A DNA stretch of 64,000 nucleotides from Pomphorhynchus laevis (GCA_012934845.2 WNNJ02000199.1:430853-494852), one strand, 5' to 3'. Shown: positions 48,620 to 60,490, counted from the stretch's first letter. The notes: generated by a model not told the origin, from the sequence alone. Numbers and translations: made by a program.

Positions 48620-50630
48620 AAATCAATGACTAAAATAACTTGAAGCGTCTACGCCAGTTTTTATAGTCAATGTCAAATCTTTTGCTTTAAGCTGCAGTAG
48701 CTGGATGCACATGCAATTTCTTTAAACAGCACATTCCATAAATTTAACGACCGATGTGAAAGTCGCAACACCCTTGGGACTTTGATATGTGGTAATTTAT
48801 ATAGTGATAAAGGATGACCTCTACGAGCTGACGAACTAATCTTTACATAAAGAGAGAAGGTAATCCATATGCGGAATAAACCATCTGCACATCACAATGA
48901 GGTCTAGGTAAATTAACTTTAAAGCACTGAAAGCAGCTATAAGGAAGCTAAGCGGTCTAGGTATGAATACGTAAATTAATAAACTTTGAAGCACTCCGAA
49001 CCACTAACTCAAACTTCGTGATTTATGCCTTAGTAGATAGAAATGATCCCTGAATACAACATTCAATGTGTGGGCGAACCAACGCGCAAAATAGTCGCTT
49101 AAAACTTTATGGCTCTAGCCTTGCAAACGTATTTTTGATGGAATAAATATTTTTCATTGCCTTACCACGAATAAAGTCATTATTTGAGCGATTTCTCAAT
49201 GTCCTGTTCAAAATTACACCCAAATCCCTACACTCAGATACAACTTCGAGTAATCATTTCGATTTCCCTAATCGAAAATCACGATCATGTTTTCCCTAGC
49301 TTTATATGGACACATTTATCAAAGTTAAGTATCATACCCGTAGCTACATTTGTGTATTCGAACAAGGTAATCCTGTAGGGACCGACCATACGTATCGTTG
49401 ATATCAACAGACCAAAGTGTGTGGTCATTCGCAAAAGCCAAGCAAGTGTTCTGGATTCTAAACAGCAAGTCATTAAGGTAAACAATATATAAAAGAGGAC
49501 CGAGTACAGTACCCTAGGGAAATCCACAATTTACACGTTTGGGGGAAGGATAAATGGCTTCCAACTCTAACTCTAAAAAATCTATTTCGGAAAAAATCGC
49601 AGATCCACCTACACAGCAATGAAGAAACTCCATAATGAGACAACAAACTAAGTAAACTTTTATGCGGAACTCGATCGAACCCTCTCCAAAAGTCAGTAAA
49701 AATTACATTAATTGAATTGCCAAAACTAAGTGCCTCAGTCCACATTTCGCGAGCAGTTAGTAAATTAGACAGGCAATATCTACCGTGACGGAATCCGTGC
49801 TGAGAAGACAATATGACTCCATGTGTCTTTAAGTGACTCCAGATTCTACGGGCGACTAATCTTTCTAGAACTTTGCACATCGAACTCGTCAGGCTTATTG
49901 GTCTATAATCACTACAAGAAGTCGCAATGATTGTTTTTTTGAACAGGAACAGTAATCGCAGATTTCCACAGGTCAGGCACACATACAGTGGTAAGACGTT
50001 TCTGAAAGACATCGACAAGGAATGGGGCGAAGTAGTTTGATAAAATCTTGAGTAAAAATGGAAATATATCATCAGAACCGGAAGCACTGTACGGATTGAC
50101 GTGAGCAAGAGTAATTTTGACTTCCTCGGCGGATATTGGAATAAAATAGAGATTATGTGGTATTGGACGGTCATACCAAGTGAATGGTGAGTGTGAAGAA
50201 TTCGATGGTAATGAAAATGATGAAGCAAGACTTTCAGCCATGTAACTTTTTACTTATGACTGGACATTCACATGTGTGTGCGATTTTGATTTCAGTATTG
50301 CGCGTTATGTTCCGGCGAACATAGGTCCAGAATAATTTGAGATTGCAGTTCAAACCACTAATGATTGCAGATTCAAATTTATCGCGTTTTGAAGCGTTTA
50401 ATCTAGATCAAAGATTTCTGACATATATCTAGCTTGCAATGATTTCGGGATTCGAGCGAAATAACTTCCATAAGCGATTTCGAATATTAAGTGACTGCTT
50501 GAGATCTATCAATCCATGCGGAAAGTTGAGTTACTTCAGAGATCGGACGCATTAAATCAATTATATCAGATAATTTCAAAAATTAATCGTAAATAGTTTC
50601 CAATTGTACTCTATATGTTGTCGAAAACGA
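48620..50630 (-). mobile_element. LINE of a separate CR1-like family
   Basis: Minus-strand order from 50240: FTWYDRPIPHNLYFIPISAE and PYSASGSDDIFPFLLK. Next come CSDYRPISLTSSMCKVLERL, SSQHGFRHGRYCLSNLLTAR and VIFTDFWRGFDRVPHKSLLS. Then QGTVLGPLLFYIVYLNDLLF, a FANDH box where YADD is expected (catalytic Asp lost), and FKRLFCALVRPHIE. A C-terminal RR-rich tail ends near 48640. Several frame changes. It begins just upstream of the NTF2 start codon, in the gene's own orientation. Confidence 0.85.
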
Positions 50631-50639
50631 GAGCGGGTA

Positions 50640-52900
50640 AAGCTGACAGAAAGTTAAAACATGTTCTATATTCACCCTTGACCAATTACGCTTAAACATT
50701 TTTGTTTGCTGATGAGGGGTAGAATGATGGATTTTAGAGAATTTCCAAAAAGGCTAAGGCAGTAATCGATTTTAGGGAAAAGAAGCGATAAAAGAAAAGA
50801 CATACAGGAACGGAAGTTTATAAGAAGGCGGATACGACGGATGTCATGGAGAATTACACGATAGCAGAGCCAAGAAGGCAGTGCGCGCATCATCAAGGTT
50901 AGCAAGGTGTAAATAGGATAGTGAGTGACAAAATAGAAGACGAAAGGTAACAATACGCAAACAAAATTCAACACGAAGTTTAATTGTGGGCCACTATAGG
51001 ACGGAAAGTTTATGGTATGTATGGTCGAAGTGGCGAAGACACAAGAGGACACGATCAGCAGAGTTTATGATACGTTGGATAGTAAAAGGGCAGAATTTAA
51101 ATAGTTGAGCATTGCTAAGACAATGCTCAATTCTGGAAAATAGGAGACGATATAAGAACAAGACAAGAGTGGAGAAACGCAAACTTTGTCACGAACAAAA
51201 GGTTTGAGGGAAAGGAAATTGTCTAAGTGAATACCTAAAATCATAGTTAACGATTGGGAGAATGATGTAATTAATAGATAATATAGGTGGAGCGATAGCT
51301 AAAAAGAAGGGAGGGGTCGAGCGATTGTTTCTTAAAGAGGGGACGAACGATGGCGAATTTCCAGTGTAGATGGAATATATGACCGCGGATGAACGAGTTA
51401 AACAAGATGGTGAGGAAAGAGGATATCGATGAGCATATGGATTTAAGTATGGGGTAGGTAGAGGATCGTCAGATGAGGTTTTGTTGGGCAAATACATAAC
51501 GACAGATGAGACTTCGGCTGATGAGATAGGGAAAAGATAAAAGAGGTCAAGGAGTATGGAACGAGGCGGGGAAGAGTGGAATGGTATGGATACGGGGTGT
51601 GAGAGAGCAACGTGGATACTTTGGTCTGGATAAATGCGTAATAATCATAGAGATTGATGTTGCAAGACTAAGAGGTGCGAGAAAAGATTGATTTAAAAGT
51701 ATGCCAGAGAGACTTAGAGTTGAATGAAGTGATGATTTTATGCTGCAAGATAAAGTTGCATTTGGTACGTAGTAGGTTGAGATGATACCGGCGAAGAGCA
51801 AAATAGGAATCACGGTGAGACAAAGTAATCGAGCGGATATCACGTCTGAGAGAGCGGTGATAGACTCGAAAAGCATGATGGAGTCGACGCTTTGAGAGTT
51901 GCGTTGAATGTCAAACCATGGGGCACTGTGCAAGCGACGGTGAGAGTGAGGCTTGAAGGGCAAGAAAAGATCGAAAGTGGATATGAGTGATGGAAGATGT
52001 TATTGTGGGAGAAGATAGAGACGATTTAAGTAAGTCATAACGAAGAAGATCGAGATCAAAATTCTCTCAAGGGCAACGTAGGATAGTAGGTATATGGGGC
52101 GGAATATGGTTGGAAGTGAGATCAATGGTGACGATAAAGTGATCGGATAGATCAGCATCGGAGATGGATAGTGAGTTGTAGGCAGGAAAGCGATCGGGGT
52201 CAGCGATAATGTCGAGTTCCAAGCCTACATGATTTTAGACTTTTCAGTATTAAGATCAGGACGAAGTGATGAAAGATGGTTGGAGATAGGCATAAGACAA
52301 TTTGTAGCAGTAGTAGTGAGATTGTGAATTCAGAAAGGATGCTCGTGAGAGTAGAGGATGATATCATCAGCAAACTGCATCATATGAAAGTTTTAGTCAC
52401 GAGTTATAACAGGCAAGTCGCCAAGAAGGGAGAAAATGAGAAGCTAGAACGGAGCGTTATGTAACACCGTGCCAGATAAAAGAAGAGATACGAAAAGGAG
52501 TTTGAGTGAACACAAGAAGAGCGTTTGTAGAGATAAGATGTGAACCAGGCTACAGTAGGAACTGAGAAATTATAGTCGTGACGAAGCCGAGATATTAGAA
52601 CAGAATGATCAACAATATCAAAAGCAAAAGACAGGTCAAGAGATATTACGGCAATACATAGTTTCATATCGCGGGCTTAAAGTATATCAGAAAACTTGTA
52701 GACAAACAAGTTCAGTAGAGTTATTAGAACAGAAGACATATTGAAAAGGGTATAAATTTGAGGAACAAAGGTATATATTGACTTGATGTAATATAGGACT
52801 CTCAAGGACTTTATATAAGGTCGGAAGAAAAAAAATCGGGCGGTATGAAGATGGAAGTAAAAGAACGAGAGACGTCTTTTAGAAAAACACGTGAGATGAA
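50640..52900 (-). mobile_element. CR1-like LINE, rearranged copy
   Basis: Same family as 33725-37210. In minus-strand order, 52900-52234 carries RT sequence (LESPILHQVNIYLCSSNLYP, AVISLDLSFAFDIVDHSVLI). Then 52233-51960 carries endonuclease sequence (ELDIIADPDRFPAYNS), 51960-51300 the linker, and 51280-50672 two overlapping C-terminal pieces (RIEHCLSNAQLF; FPKIDYCLSLFGNSLKSIIL). The RT core precedes the endonuclease, so the copy is scrambled or two partial insertions abut. Confidence 0.85.
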
Positions 52901-52919
52901 TACTTTCTAGTTTCCTGAA

Positions 52920-53550
52920 AAATGCAACGACGCAGTCAAATAGTCATGTAACTTTTACTTTGATTTTCTCTATAACGATACATGCCATCAAAAATAAAGA
53001 ACCAACTTTTAGAGCCTTGATCGTTACTGATACGATTTTTGCCTTTTGAATTGCCTTCGTGAATGACCATCGAGAAGGCAATGAAACGCCTAAGTATCTA
53101 TAATATTGACAAATTTAAGTTTTTCATAGTTAGAAAAGGCTGATTATTACAGCCGAGTAGACTGCCTGGCTGGAACTTTATAACATTTTACTTACTTATG
53201 TTTTCTCTTAGCTTACTGCAAGTTCAAGCGAGGATAATCAAAAGTTAAAGATACTTGAGCCCCACTTATGTTAAACGATATTATCGCCAGATCGTTTGAG
53301 TACAAAACTACTGTAATATTATCAGTATCATGACGAAGATTTTCGGAAAGGTCAATCAAGAACAATGAATATAACAAGGGACTGAGGTGATCACCTTACG
53401 CCTATATAGCCTGTAAGGTATTAAGACCCTCAAAAATTCGAATTATCCAATCTTTATAGTTCTTTCGTAGTTGATATTATCAGTAGATACAAATTCAAAC
53501 AATACGTTAGTCTGTAATTCTAAAATCTATCCGATTTAATTTACATCTAA
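52920..53550 (-). mobile_element. LINE RT fragment, another family
   Basis: Minus-strand frames give GDHLSPLLYSLFLIDLSENL and ITVVLYSNDLAII, corresponding to the GD-LSPLLF and YADD motifs, with S-N replacing A-D. Flanking parts are frameshifted. Not the CR1-like family of its left neighbour. Confidence 0.7.
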
Positions 53551-53841
53551 CTTCCTTAACATTGGAATATTGTGAGCAAACATATATCGTTTGTGAATAA
53601 AAGCAATTATCATAATGCATAATGATTATCTGTATCATTTATATAGACTGCTTTAAGTTACTTCTCAATTCATTTTAAATGATTTTTAATTCATTTTTAA
53701 TCATAGGCATTTAGCTAATTTGGCTAAACAATTATATTTTTAAATTATCTTTATATTATCATTTCTGAATCATAACATATACTTGTCTAATATAATTATG
53801 AACCATAATATATTTTATAAATTGATAAAATTTTAAATTTT

Positions 53842-54023
53842 AATGAATTTAAATCCAATATAAAGAACTGGATTCGAAATGAGAACGAGTAGTGGTTGCT
53901 GCAGTAACCATGGTTTTGATATATATACTGAATGATTTTTTTTTATTTTTTCTTGTATTTATTTGTTTTTTTTGTGAGCGGTTAAAGCAGCCTTATGGAT
54001 ATGACCTGTATTAATAATAATAT
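53842..54023 (+). mobile_element. LINE 3' tail, short copy upstream of MED21
   Basis: About 90% identical to 54813-54995: AATGAATTTAAATCCAATAT, GAACTGGATTCGAAATGAGA, TGGTTGCTGCAGTA, GTGAGCGGTTAAAGCAGCCT. It is 5'-truncated within the last 25 codons of the element. Confidence 0.85.
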
Positions 54024-54219
54024 ACCTTAATTCGCAAACGTTGATTAATTGAATCAAAGACATCGAGTTTTTTAAAACGCTAATGCGTAATATCAGAATA
54101 AATATTCACTAGAATAAAAATTAATAAAGTTATTTTTGTTTAAAAATAACTAATTTTTGTTTAATAATAAAGTAAAATTTGTTTTTTTAAACAGTATGAT
54201 CATTATAGATATTTTCTAA

Positions 54220-54708
54220 ATGTGTGAACGCTTAACTCAAGCTCAAATGCAAGTTCAAAATTATGCCGAGCAGATTTGTAATGCCATCGGGCTTATTCAG
54301 CAAAATGCACAACCATCACAATTTGAAGATGTCGAAAGTGATTCATCCGTAAAGCCTCGCAATGATACATTTACAGATAACTTTGGAAAATTAATCGTTA
54401 AAATGATAAGCGATGTCAGTACGCTTATAGACACCATACCACCAAATGTGCCAAAGGAAGATCAACGTAAACGAATGAAAAAGATTCAACAACTGGAAGC
54501 TTCAAATACAGACGGAGCCCGTATTTTAGAAGAAATGCTTAATAAATGTAAGAGTGTTAGAACGCAAGTTCGTAACCGTTTAGAAATGATCAATACAATA
54601 GTACTGGAAATGGATGAAAGAATTTCGGATCGTCCAGCTGAAATTTTCCAGCAAATAGAGTTAAACTCAATGAACGGGATGGACGTACATGGCACTCGAA
54701 AGTACTAG
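54220..54708 (+). CDS. MED21: Mediator of RNA polymerase II transcription subunit 21
   Basis: MED21 (Srb7) dimerises with MED7 in the hinge of the Mediator middle module. The single-exon frame encodes 162 residues, a little above the usual 130-150. The N-terminus has the family signature CERLTQAQ, then QICNAIGLIQQNA; the middle has LIVKMISDVSTLIDTIP and a coiled-coil tail (residues about 75-145). An in-frame TAA directly precedes the ATG at 54220, so this is the only start. No intron is present, unlike the other three host genes. The last ten or so residues appear to read into a LINE tail that begins near 54684, so the natural C-terminus may have been replaced. The gene sits between two direct copies of that LINE's 3' end. 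It could be a retrocopy, but the frame is fully open. Confidence 0.9.
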   Translation: MCERLTQAQMQVQNYAEQICNAIGLIQQNAQPSQFEDVESDSSVKPRNDTFTDNFGKLIVKMISDVSTLIDTIPPNVPKEDQRKRMKKIQQLEASNTDGARILEEMLNKCKSVRTQVRNRLEMINTIVLEMDERISDRPAEIFQQIELNSMNGMDVHGTRKY

Positions 54709-54995
54709 TAGTACATGAGCACGGAAAATACCTTCGTCATTTCCGACTGTCTCATCGAGCGGTGAATATTTGGAATCGTCTTCCAGTTGATGTCGTTGCG
54801 GTGCATGCAATCAATGAATTTAAATCCAATATAAAGAACTGGATTCGAAATGAGAACGAATGGTGGTTGCTGCAGTACCCATGGTTCTGATATATATACT
54901 GAACAATTTTTTTTATTTTTTTTTCTTGTATTTATTTGTCTTTTTATGTGAGCGGTCAAAACAGCCTTATGGCTATGACCTGTAGTAATAATAAA
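54684..54995 (+). mobile_element. LINE 3' end overlapping the MED21 C-terminus
   Basis: Plus-strand frame KYLRHFRLSHRAVNIWNRLP, then NEFKSNIKNWIRNENEWWLL, with a stop, is a typical LINE C-terminus. A 3' untranslated part ends in CTATGACCTGTAGTAATAAT. Its first codons overlap the end of the MED21 frame. Confidence 0.85.
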
Positions 54996-55029
54996 TTGAT
55001 ATAAATTGACAAATTGATTTTATAAATTG

Positions 55030-55270
55030 ATATAAATTGATGAATCGCTCAAAGCATCGAACAAATTGCACGACAGTGATGGATCGCGTCTGTAAACGAT
55101 GGAATGGATTATCACCCGGTGTGATCAACAGCTCTTCCGCTGTGCAATTCAAAGAACGCCTCAAGCTTGACCTCGTGAACTCTTGATTTTTTTTTCGTTT
55201 TTTTTATTCGATGCGATGCTTCCTTACGAGCTTCAGCTCCCTTTGAAGTCGACATATAATAATATAGTTC
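55030..55270 (+). mobile_element. LINE 3' end of a different subfamily
   Basis: The frame TVMDRVCKRWNGLSPGVINS and SAVQFKERLKLDLVNS then stop is the usual LINE C-terminal pattern. A T-rich 3' tail follows. Confidence 0.8.
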
Positions 55271-55479
55271 GCTGGATCTCAGGCCAAAATAGTTAAAAAC
55301 ACTAGTTTTAATGAATCAGTTTGTCCCGTTGTTGTTCAATCTAAAAAGTTCAATTTAAAAATTTAAAATTGATTGAACAATTTTTGCACTTTAAATAAAT
55401 TATTTTAATCGATATTGTTCGATCTTCCACAATTTAAAAATATATTTTTTAAATAGTTGATACTGATCCAAAATTGATA

Positions 55480-55852
55480 AATAATTATTAGAGCTGGATC
55501 AAAGGAAAGAAGACATTATTTTTGATATTTCGCTAACTTCTGTTAGCATCTTCAGAAAATTACCATAAAATTACAAGGTTAGCAAAATAATAATAATAAA
55601 ATAATTTTCTGAATACGCTAACAGAAGTTTGCGAAATATCAAAAATAATTTCTTCTTTCCGTTGATCCAGCTCCAATAATTATTAATTTATATTTTGATA
55701 TTCCAAAATATGAAAATCGAATTTACAGCCAGATAATGGCTATAATATAGAAATAGTAACAAAACAATTTGTAATTTTCTAAAGATGCTAACAGAAGTTA
55801 CCGAAATATCAAAAAATCCTCTTTTCTTTGATACAGCTCCAATAATTATTTA
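55480..55852. repeat. Foldback element with three hammerhead-like copies
   Basis: Arms 55480-55570 and 55600-55684 are complementary (AATAATTATT, GAGCTGGATC, CTTTC, GATATTTCGCTAAC). A third partial arm lies at 55772-55852. Each holds CTGANGA-like sequence, a GCTAAC-AGAA-GTTAGC hairpin and GAAA. In the left arm this is on the minus strand (55528-55555); on the right it is at 55609-55637 and, weaker, 55779-55806. Confidence 0.8.
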
Positions 55853-56829
55853 AAACAAGTTGTAATTGACTAATTATAATTAGTAACAATTAACAATTTT
55901 TTACTCCTTTGCAATTTATAATTAATGTTCTACCACTATTTAATAAATTTATTAATAAATTTATTAAAGGGCACTAATTTAACCAAATTATGAAAAAAAA
56001 ATGAAAAAAAATTAACCTATTAAAAATTGTATATTGGCATATACAATTCAAATACTTTTAAAATATTTATCTAGAAATTAGTCAAATGTCAATAATGATA
56101 GAGAAAAAATATTCTGCACTGGATGACAGCTCAGTAAATTAATTTATCTATCGTACTTATTTGTCGAATCTTGGTTAATGTGGCTTATATCAAATCGCTC
56201 AGGAGCCAGATATAATATTAACTTAACTCGATGTCTTGTGCGGTTTAAGCAAGATATGGATGTACATTGATGATCTTTATACATTTTAAAAAGAGTTAAA
56301 GAATTGGTCTTTTGAGATAAGTCTTTGACATAAAGTTTAGAGTAACAAGTTATGAATCTAACTATATTAATGACTGCTTAACCAAGTATTCTATGATGAA
56401 ATGATATTTTTGCAAAATTATTTCGTCTCAATCTCTTTTAACATCAAGTTAAGGTTGAAGAGAAAGAATTCACAAATTTTGTTTCAATTAATCGCGACAC
56501 CATTTAAAATAAAACACTCATTATAATGAATTCAATTCAGCTTTTTTGATAAATACAAGTGCTAAAATCAAACATGGGAATAGATAAATCAAATATGGCA
56601 TATTTTAGAATAAGATACACAGTTTGATAAGTTGCCGATTTAGGTTATATTGTCTAAGAAATGTAATTATTAGTTTTTAAAAAATAATAAATTTATTCTC
56701 AAATATACTTTCGCATGTATGAATATAATTTTTATAAAGTCATTGATAGAGAATTTTGATATTATTATTCAACAAAAATGCTTGTAGCACAACAATTTGT
56801 AGCTCATCCATGTTATAGCTAACTTAGCT
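55853..56829. other. AT-rich stretch, nothing recognised
   Basis: No gene or repeat is supported. Confidence 0.4.
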
Positions 56830-58080
56830 CTTGGTAGCAACAAAAAATGATGTTGATAGCATTGTGCATATCATAAAAGATGAACACTCTCGCCGAGGAG
56901 ATAACGATGACTGGGTGTGGTCTAAGGTCGATTTAAAGATTGCCTTCAATTCAATCAGTCAAGATGCAATATTCAATGTGATTCAGCGATCGGTGCCGTA
57001 ACTAATGCAATGTCTGAAATACTGCTACTCGGAATTATCATTACTTCGCTTCAGCAATATAGAACCCATTCAATCATGTCAGGGCATCAACAAGATCGCC
57101 ATCTCTTTTTTCATTGACAATTCATGATTGTATCAAGGCAGTTGAAGATTTCCACGGAATACACGTCAATCGCTGGTACTTAGATAATGGTATAATCGGA
57201 GGTCATCTGATAGCAGTAGCGAATGCGTTGGATTATCTAGAGAAGGAATTTGCTCTACTCAATTTGGAACTTAACTGGAAGAAAACAGAGATCAACTGCT
57301 GTAGGTTTATAGCATTTTACATAGTCATGTGCTTCTCATCAGTGCTCTGAAAATAAATTACCTGATGAGAACAATAAATCCTGATCATGGCAGCACGTTC
57401 TACAAAAATTTCGATGATTCGACAATTGCGGCATTTAGTGAAATCACGTCAACTCAGTTTAGCTTCCAGATTCGATCTTAAATTATGCTCCCTTTAAGGC
57501 TGAGTGGATTCGGGATCCGCGAAACTTTGAAGCATGCACATTGCGCGTGTATTGCCAGTGTACAACGAGTATGTGCTGAATGGGGACTAGAGGACAATGC
57601 ATTCTCATAACCAGCGGAGCTTACCGAGATAATCGCGTCAATGCCTCTAACATCGCCGACAATGCAGCCTGAGTGTCAACACAAACTGTCAATATTCCTC
57701 GACAACAGTACGCACGAGCAATCGCTGACAAGTTCACCAATTCGACAAGGCCCGATACTAGAGGTGTCGCGCCCCCATGCTACTTCTTGGTTACGAGTAG
57801 TCCCCAACAAGGCCCTCGAAATGGACATTCCCCCTTTACAGTTTTGCGTCTTAACCCGCTTTTGGTTTGGTGCCACCGTGCTCTCATCTGTAAATCGCTG
57901 TGGTCGATGCTTTCTCCCTGCTGATTCAGTTGAACTACACGAGTTGATCTGCCAATATGGTGGGTATCCCGGGCTGTGACACAAAGGATTACGTGATATG
58001 GTATTTCGTACAGCTCAATCTGCAGCGATGCAAGTTGCTTTGTATGTAAGGAACCTAATACCATGTTCTTAAAGCTGTAA
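56830..58080 (+). mobile_element. Non-LTR retroelement with WYLDNG-type RT and zinc-binding tail
   Basis: Plus-strand frames hold WSKVDLKIAFNSISQDAIF (56922), SCQGINKIAIS and VNRWYLDNGIIGGHL (57155), in the position of the catalytic YLDDG box. The C-terminal part has SWLRVVPNKALEMDIPPLQF and CGRCFLPADSVELHELICQY, a CxxC-H-C arrangement (57640-57979). It is broken by frameshifts and the second catalytic Asp is Asn. GC is near 50% in the right half, far above the flanks. It belongs to no other family seen here; the clade is uncertain. Confidence 0.75.
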
Positions 58081-58204
58081 GGAGGCATAGGATGGGCGAA
58101 AGCTATTGATGTCCAAATCCGATTCGCTTCCGAAGGAAGTGACGAAGCGAGCAATGGGCGATCCTGAGATTAAAGACATTCTCTCAGACCCTGTGATAAG
58201 GATT

Positions 58205-58378
58205 CATTTGACGCAGATGCAGGAAGACACTTATGTCTTCCAGAGGTGTCTTCCTGCATCTGTGTAGGAAGACAGACACCTCTGGAAGACACCTCTGTCT
58301 TCCAAAGGTGTCTTGTCTTCCAGAGGTGTCTTGTCTTCCAGAGGTGTCTTCCAGAGGTGGGTGCCGTCTCAGCACCCA
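58205..58378. repeat. Minisatellite of a CTTCCAGAGGTGT unit with inverted copies
   Basis: About ten copies of a 12-17-bp unit containing TGTCTTCCAGAGG, some inverted, so the left half also folds back (GATGCAGGAAGACAC and complement). It abuts a LINE 3' end. Confidence 0.85.
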
Positions 58379-58470
58379 CCTCCTCGAAACATGATTTAGA
58401 TTTTTTTGTTGTGGTCATGTAAGTGTGTGCCGGCACGCATTTGCCGCGTAAAAATAAATCTTTTTTTCAG
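58370..58470 (+). mobile_element. CR1-like LINE 3' terminus
   Basis: CCTCGAAACATGATTTAGAT through GTGCCGGCACGCATTTGCC and GTAAAAATAAAT matches the 3' end at 37100-37195. Only the terminus is present. Confidence 0.85.
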
Positions 58471-58774
58471 GGCACATGAAAAACGAATAAATCCGGGATA
58501 AACTGATGAAACTCTTCCAGTCAGAGGTTATAGGTCAATCTTATTTCCATAAGCTTCTCAGCCGAATTAACTAACAAGATGAAAATATAAATATCTCTAC
58601 GCACTAAATTGATGCAGCTGTCGGTGATTCTCATACTGATGCAGAGGTGGAAGACGATGATCATATTGACGATGTAATTGGCCTGGATGAAAGTCCTCTT
58701 TAGAATGATTCGAGAACAAATATAAATCAAGATGCAACACATAATGGAAACGGCGTTGATGCAGAAAACCTTAT
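58471..58774 (+). other. Unidentified segment with acidic frame
   Basis: A plus-strand frame (58604-58710) encodes DAAVGDSHTDAEVEDDDHID and VIGLDESPL. Not recognised. It could be a scrap of another element or of a host gene. Confidence 0.35.
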
Positions 58775-60490
58775 CAAACATCATCAACGTGGATATGGAT
58801 GCGGATGTGGATGGTGGGCCAAAAGAGTTGGGCAAAATATGTAGATGTGTGGTCGAAGCGACGGAGACGAAAGAGCACTCGAACGGCGGTGTTGATTATT
58901 CGTTGTAGGGGTAGGATGATGGATTTTGGAGAATTGGCGAAAAGGCTAAGGCAGTAATCGATTTTAGGGAAAAGAAGCCATGAAAGAAAAGACATACAAG
59001 AACAAAAGTCGATAAGGAGGCAAATACGGCGGATGTCACAGAGGATTAAGTTAGATGAGGGGACCTTGTCACGGACGAAGGGTTTAACGGAAAGGTGATC
59101 ATCGAAATGGAAGCCTAAGAAAGTGAGATTGTGGACTATGGGGATAATCGATGACGCAAAATATACAGTGGGAGGAGATATGTTTGGTTTACGGGGGAGG
59201 ATACACATTATTTTGGACTTTTCGGGCTTTAGAACGAGATGGAGATTGGAGAGACGTTTGTAGATAGAAGAAAGACAGTTGGAGGCAGAAATGCCGATAT
59301 CGTGTATGCGATGTGCGGGTGCATGATCATAGGTTAGAATGCCATCGGCGTATTGCATGACCTTGAAAGAGTAAGGTTTGATAAACGGAAAGAGATCGCC
59401 AAGCAGAAGAGAGAAAAGCAGGGGACCTAAGACTGAACCTTGTGGGACTCCGCAAAAAATAGGGATGGGAGAGGAGGATGACGAATTAGAACAGACGCGA
59501 AAGGAACGGTCGGATAGATATGAGGCGAAACATGCTACGGAGGAGGAAGAAAAGCCGTAATCATAGCGAAGACGAGAAAGGAGGACGGAGTGGTCGACAA
59601 TGTCGAACGCGGAGGATAGGTCAAGGGAGATGAGAACACTATATAGAGCCTTGTCTCGTGAAATGTGTAAGGCGTTGTACACTTTTATGCATGCGATTTC
59701 TGTGGAGTGATTAGAGCGGAAAGCGGATTGGACAGGAGGGTACAGATTGGATGAGGAGAGATAAGCGTTGATTTGTATTAAGATGAGGCGTTCTAAGAGC
59801 TTAGAAAGAGTAGGGAGTAGTGAAATGGGGCGATAACTAGAAGGAAGGGGGGTCGAACGATTGCGGATTTCCAGTGTGAAGGGAATATACGACTGCGGAT
59901 TGATGAGTTAAACAAGGTTGTGAGAAAAGGGGATATCGATGAGCATATGGATTTAAGTATGTGGGTAGGCAATAGATCGGCAGGTGAGGTTTTGCTGGGC
60001 AAGGACATGAGTACAGATGAAACTTCGGAAGGTGAGACAGAGCGAAGATGAAAGAGGTTCGGGAGAATAAGGGTAGTCGGGGCCGAGTGGGATAAGATGG
60101 AGACCGGGCTGTGAGAGAGCAACGTGGATACTTTGCTCTGGAGAAATGACGAATAATCATGGGGATTGATGTTGCACGACGGAGATGAGCGAGCAAGGAT
60201 TGAGTTAAAAGTATTCCATAGAGTCTTAGTGTTGAATGAAGTGATGATTTTATGCTGCCAAAAGGAGTTGCATTTGGTACGTAGTAGGTGGAGATGAGAC
60301 CGCCGATGAGCAAGATAGGTATCACCGAAAGACGGTGTGATCGAGCGGAAATCACGTCTGAGAGAGCGGTGATATACTCGAAAAGCATGACAGAGTCGAC
60401 GTTTTGAGAGTAGGCACTGGATGTCAAACCATTTGGCACGGTGCAAGCGACGTGTTTATTTGTGAGGACATATGATAGCTTATCCAAACA
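58775..60490 (-). mobile_element. CR1-like LINE, linker plus reverse transcriptase
   Basis: Same family as 33725-37210 but much better preserved: one open frame of 302 codons (58774-59682). It includes [54 protein letters not shown] and LHLVLKPEKSKIM, then the thumb and KIDYCLSLFANSPKSIILPL. The linker is at 59793-60487 in two overlapping frames. YADG replaces YADD, so a catalytic Asp is lost. The 5' half belongs to a different copy. Confidence 0.9.

Noticed and set aside
57641-57979. 112-codon frame as a host gene
   Set aside because: Its SWLRVVPNKAL and CxxC-H-C pattern continues the retroelement RT immediately upstream.
58205-58378. CRISPR-like array
   Set aside because: Units are contiguous without unique spacers and partly inverted, in a eukaryotic genome.
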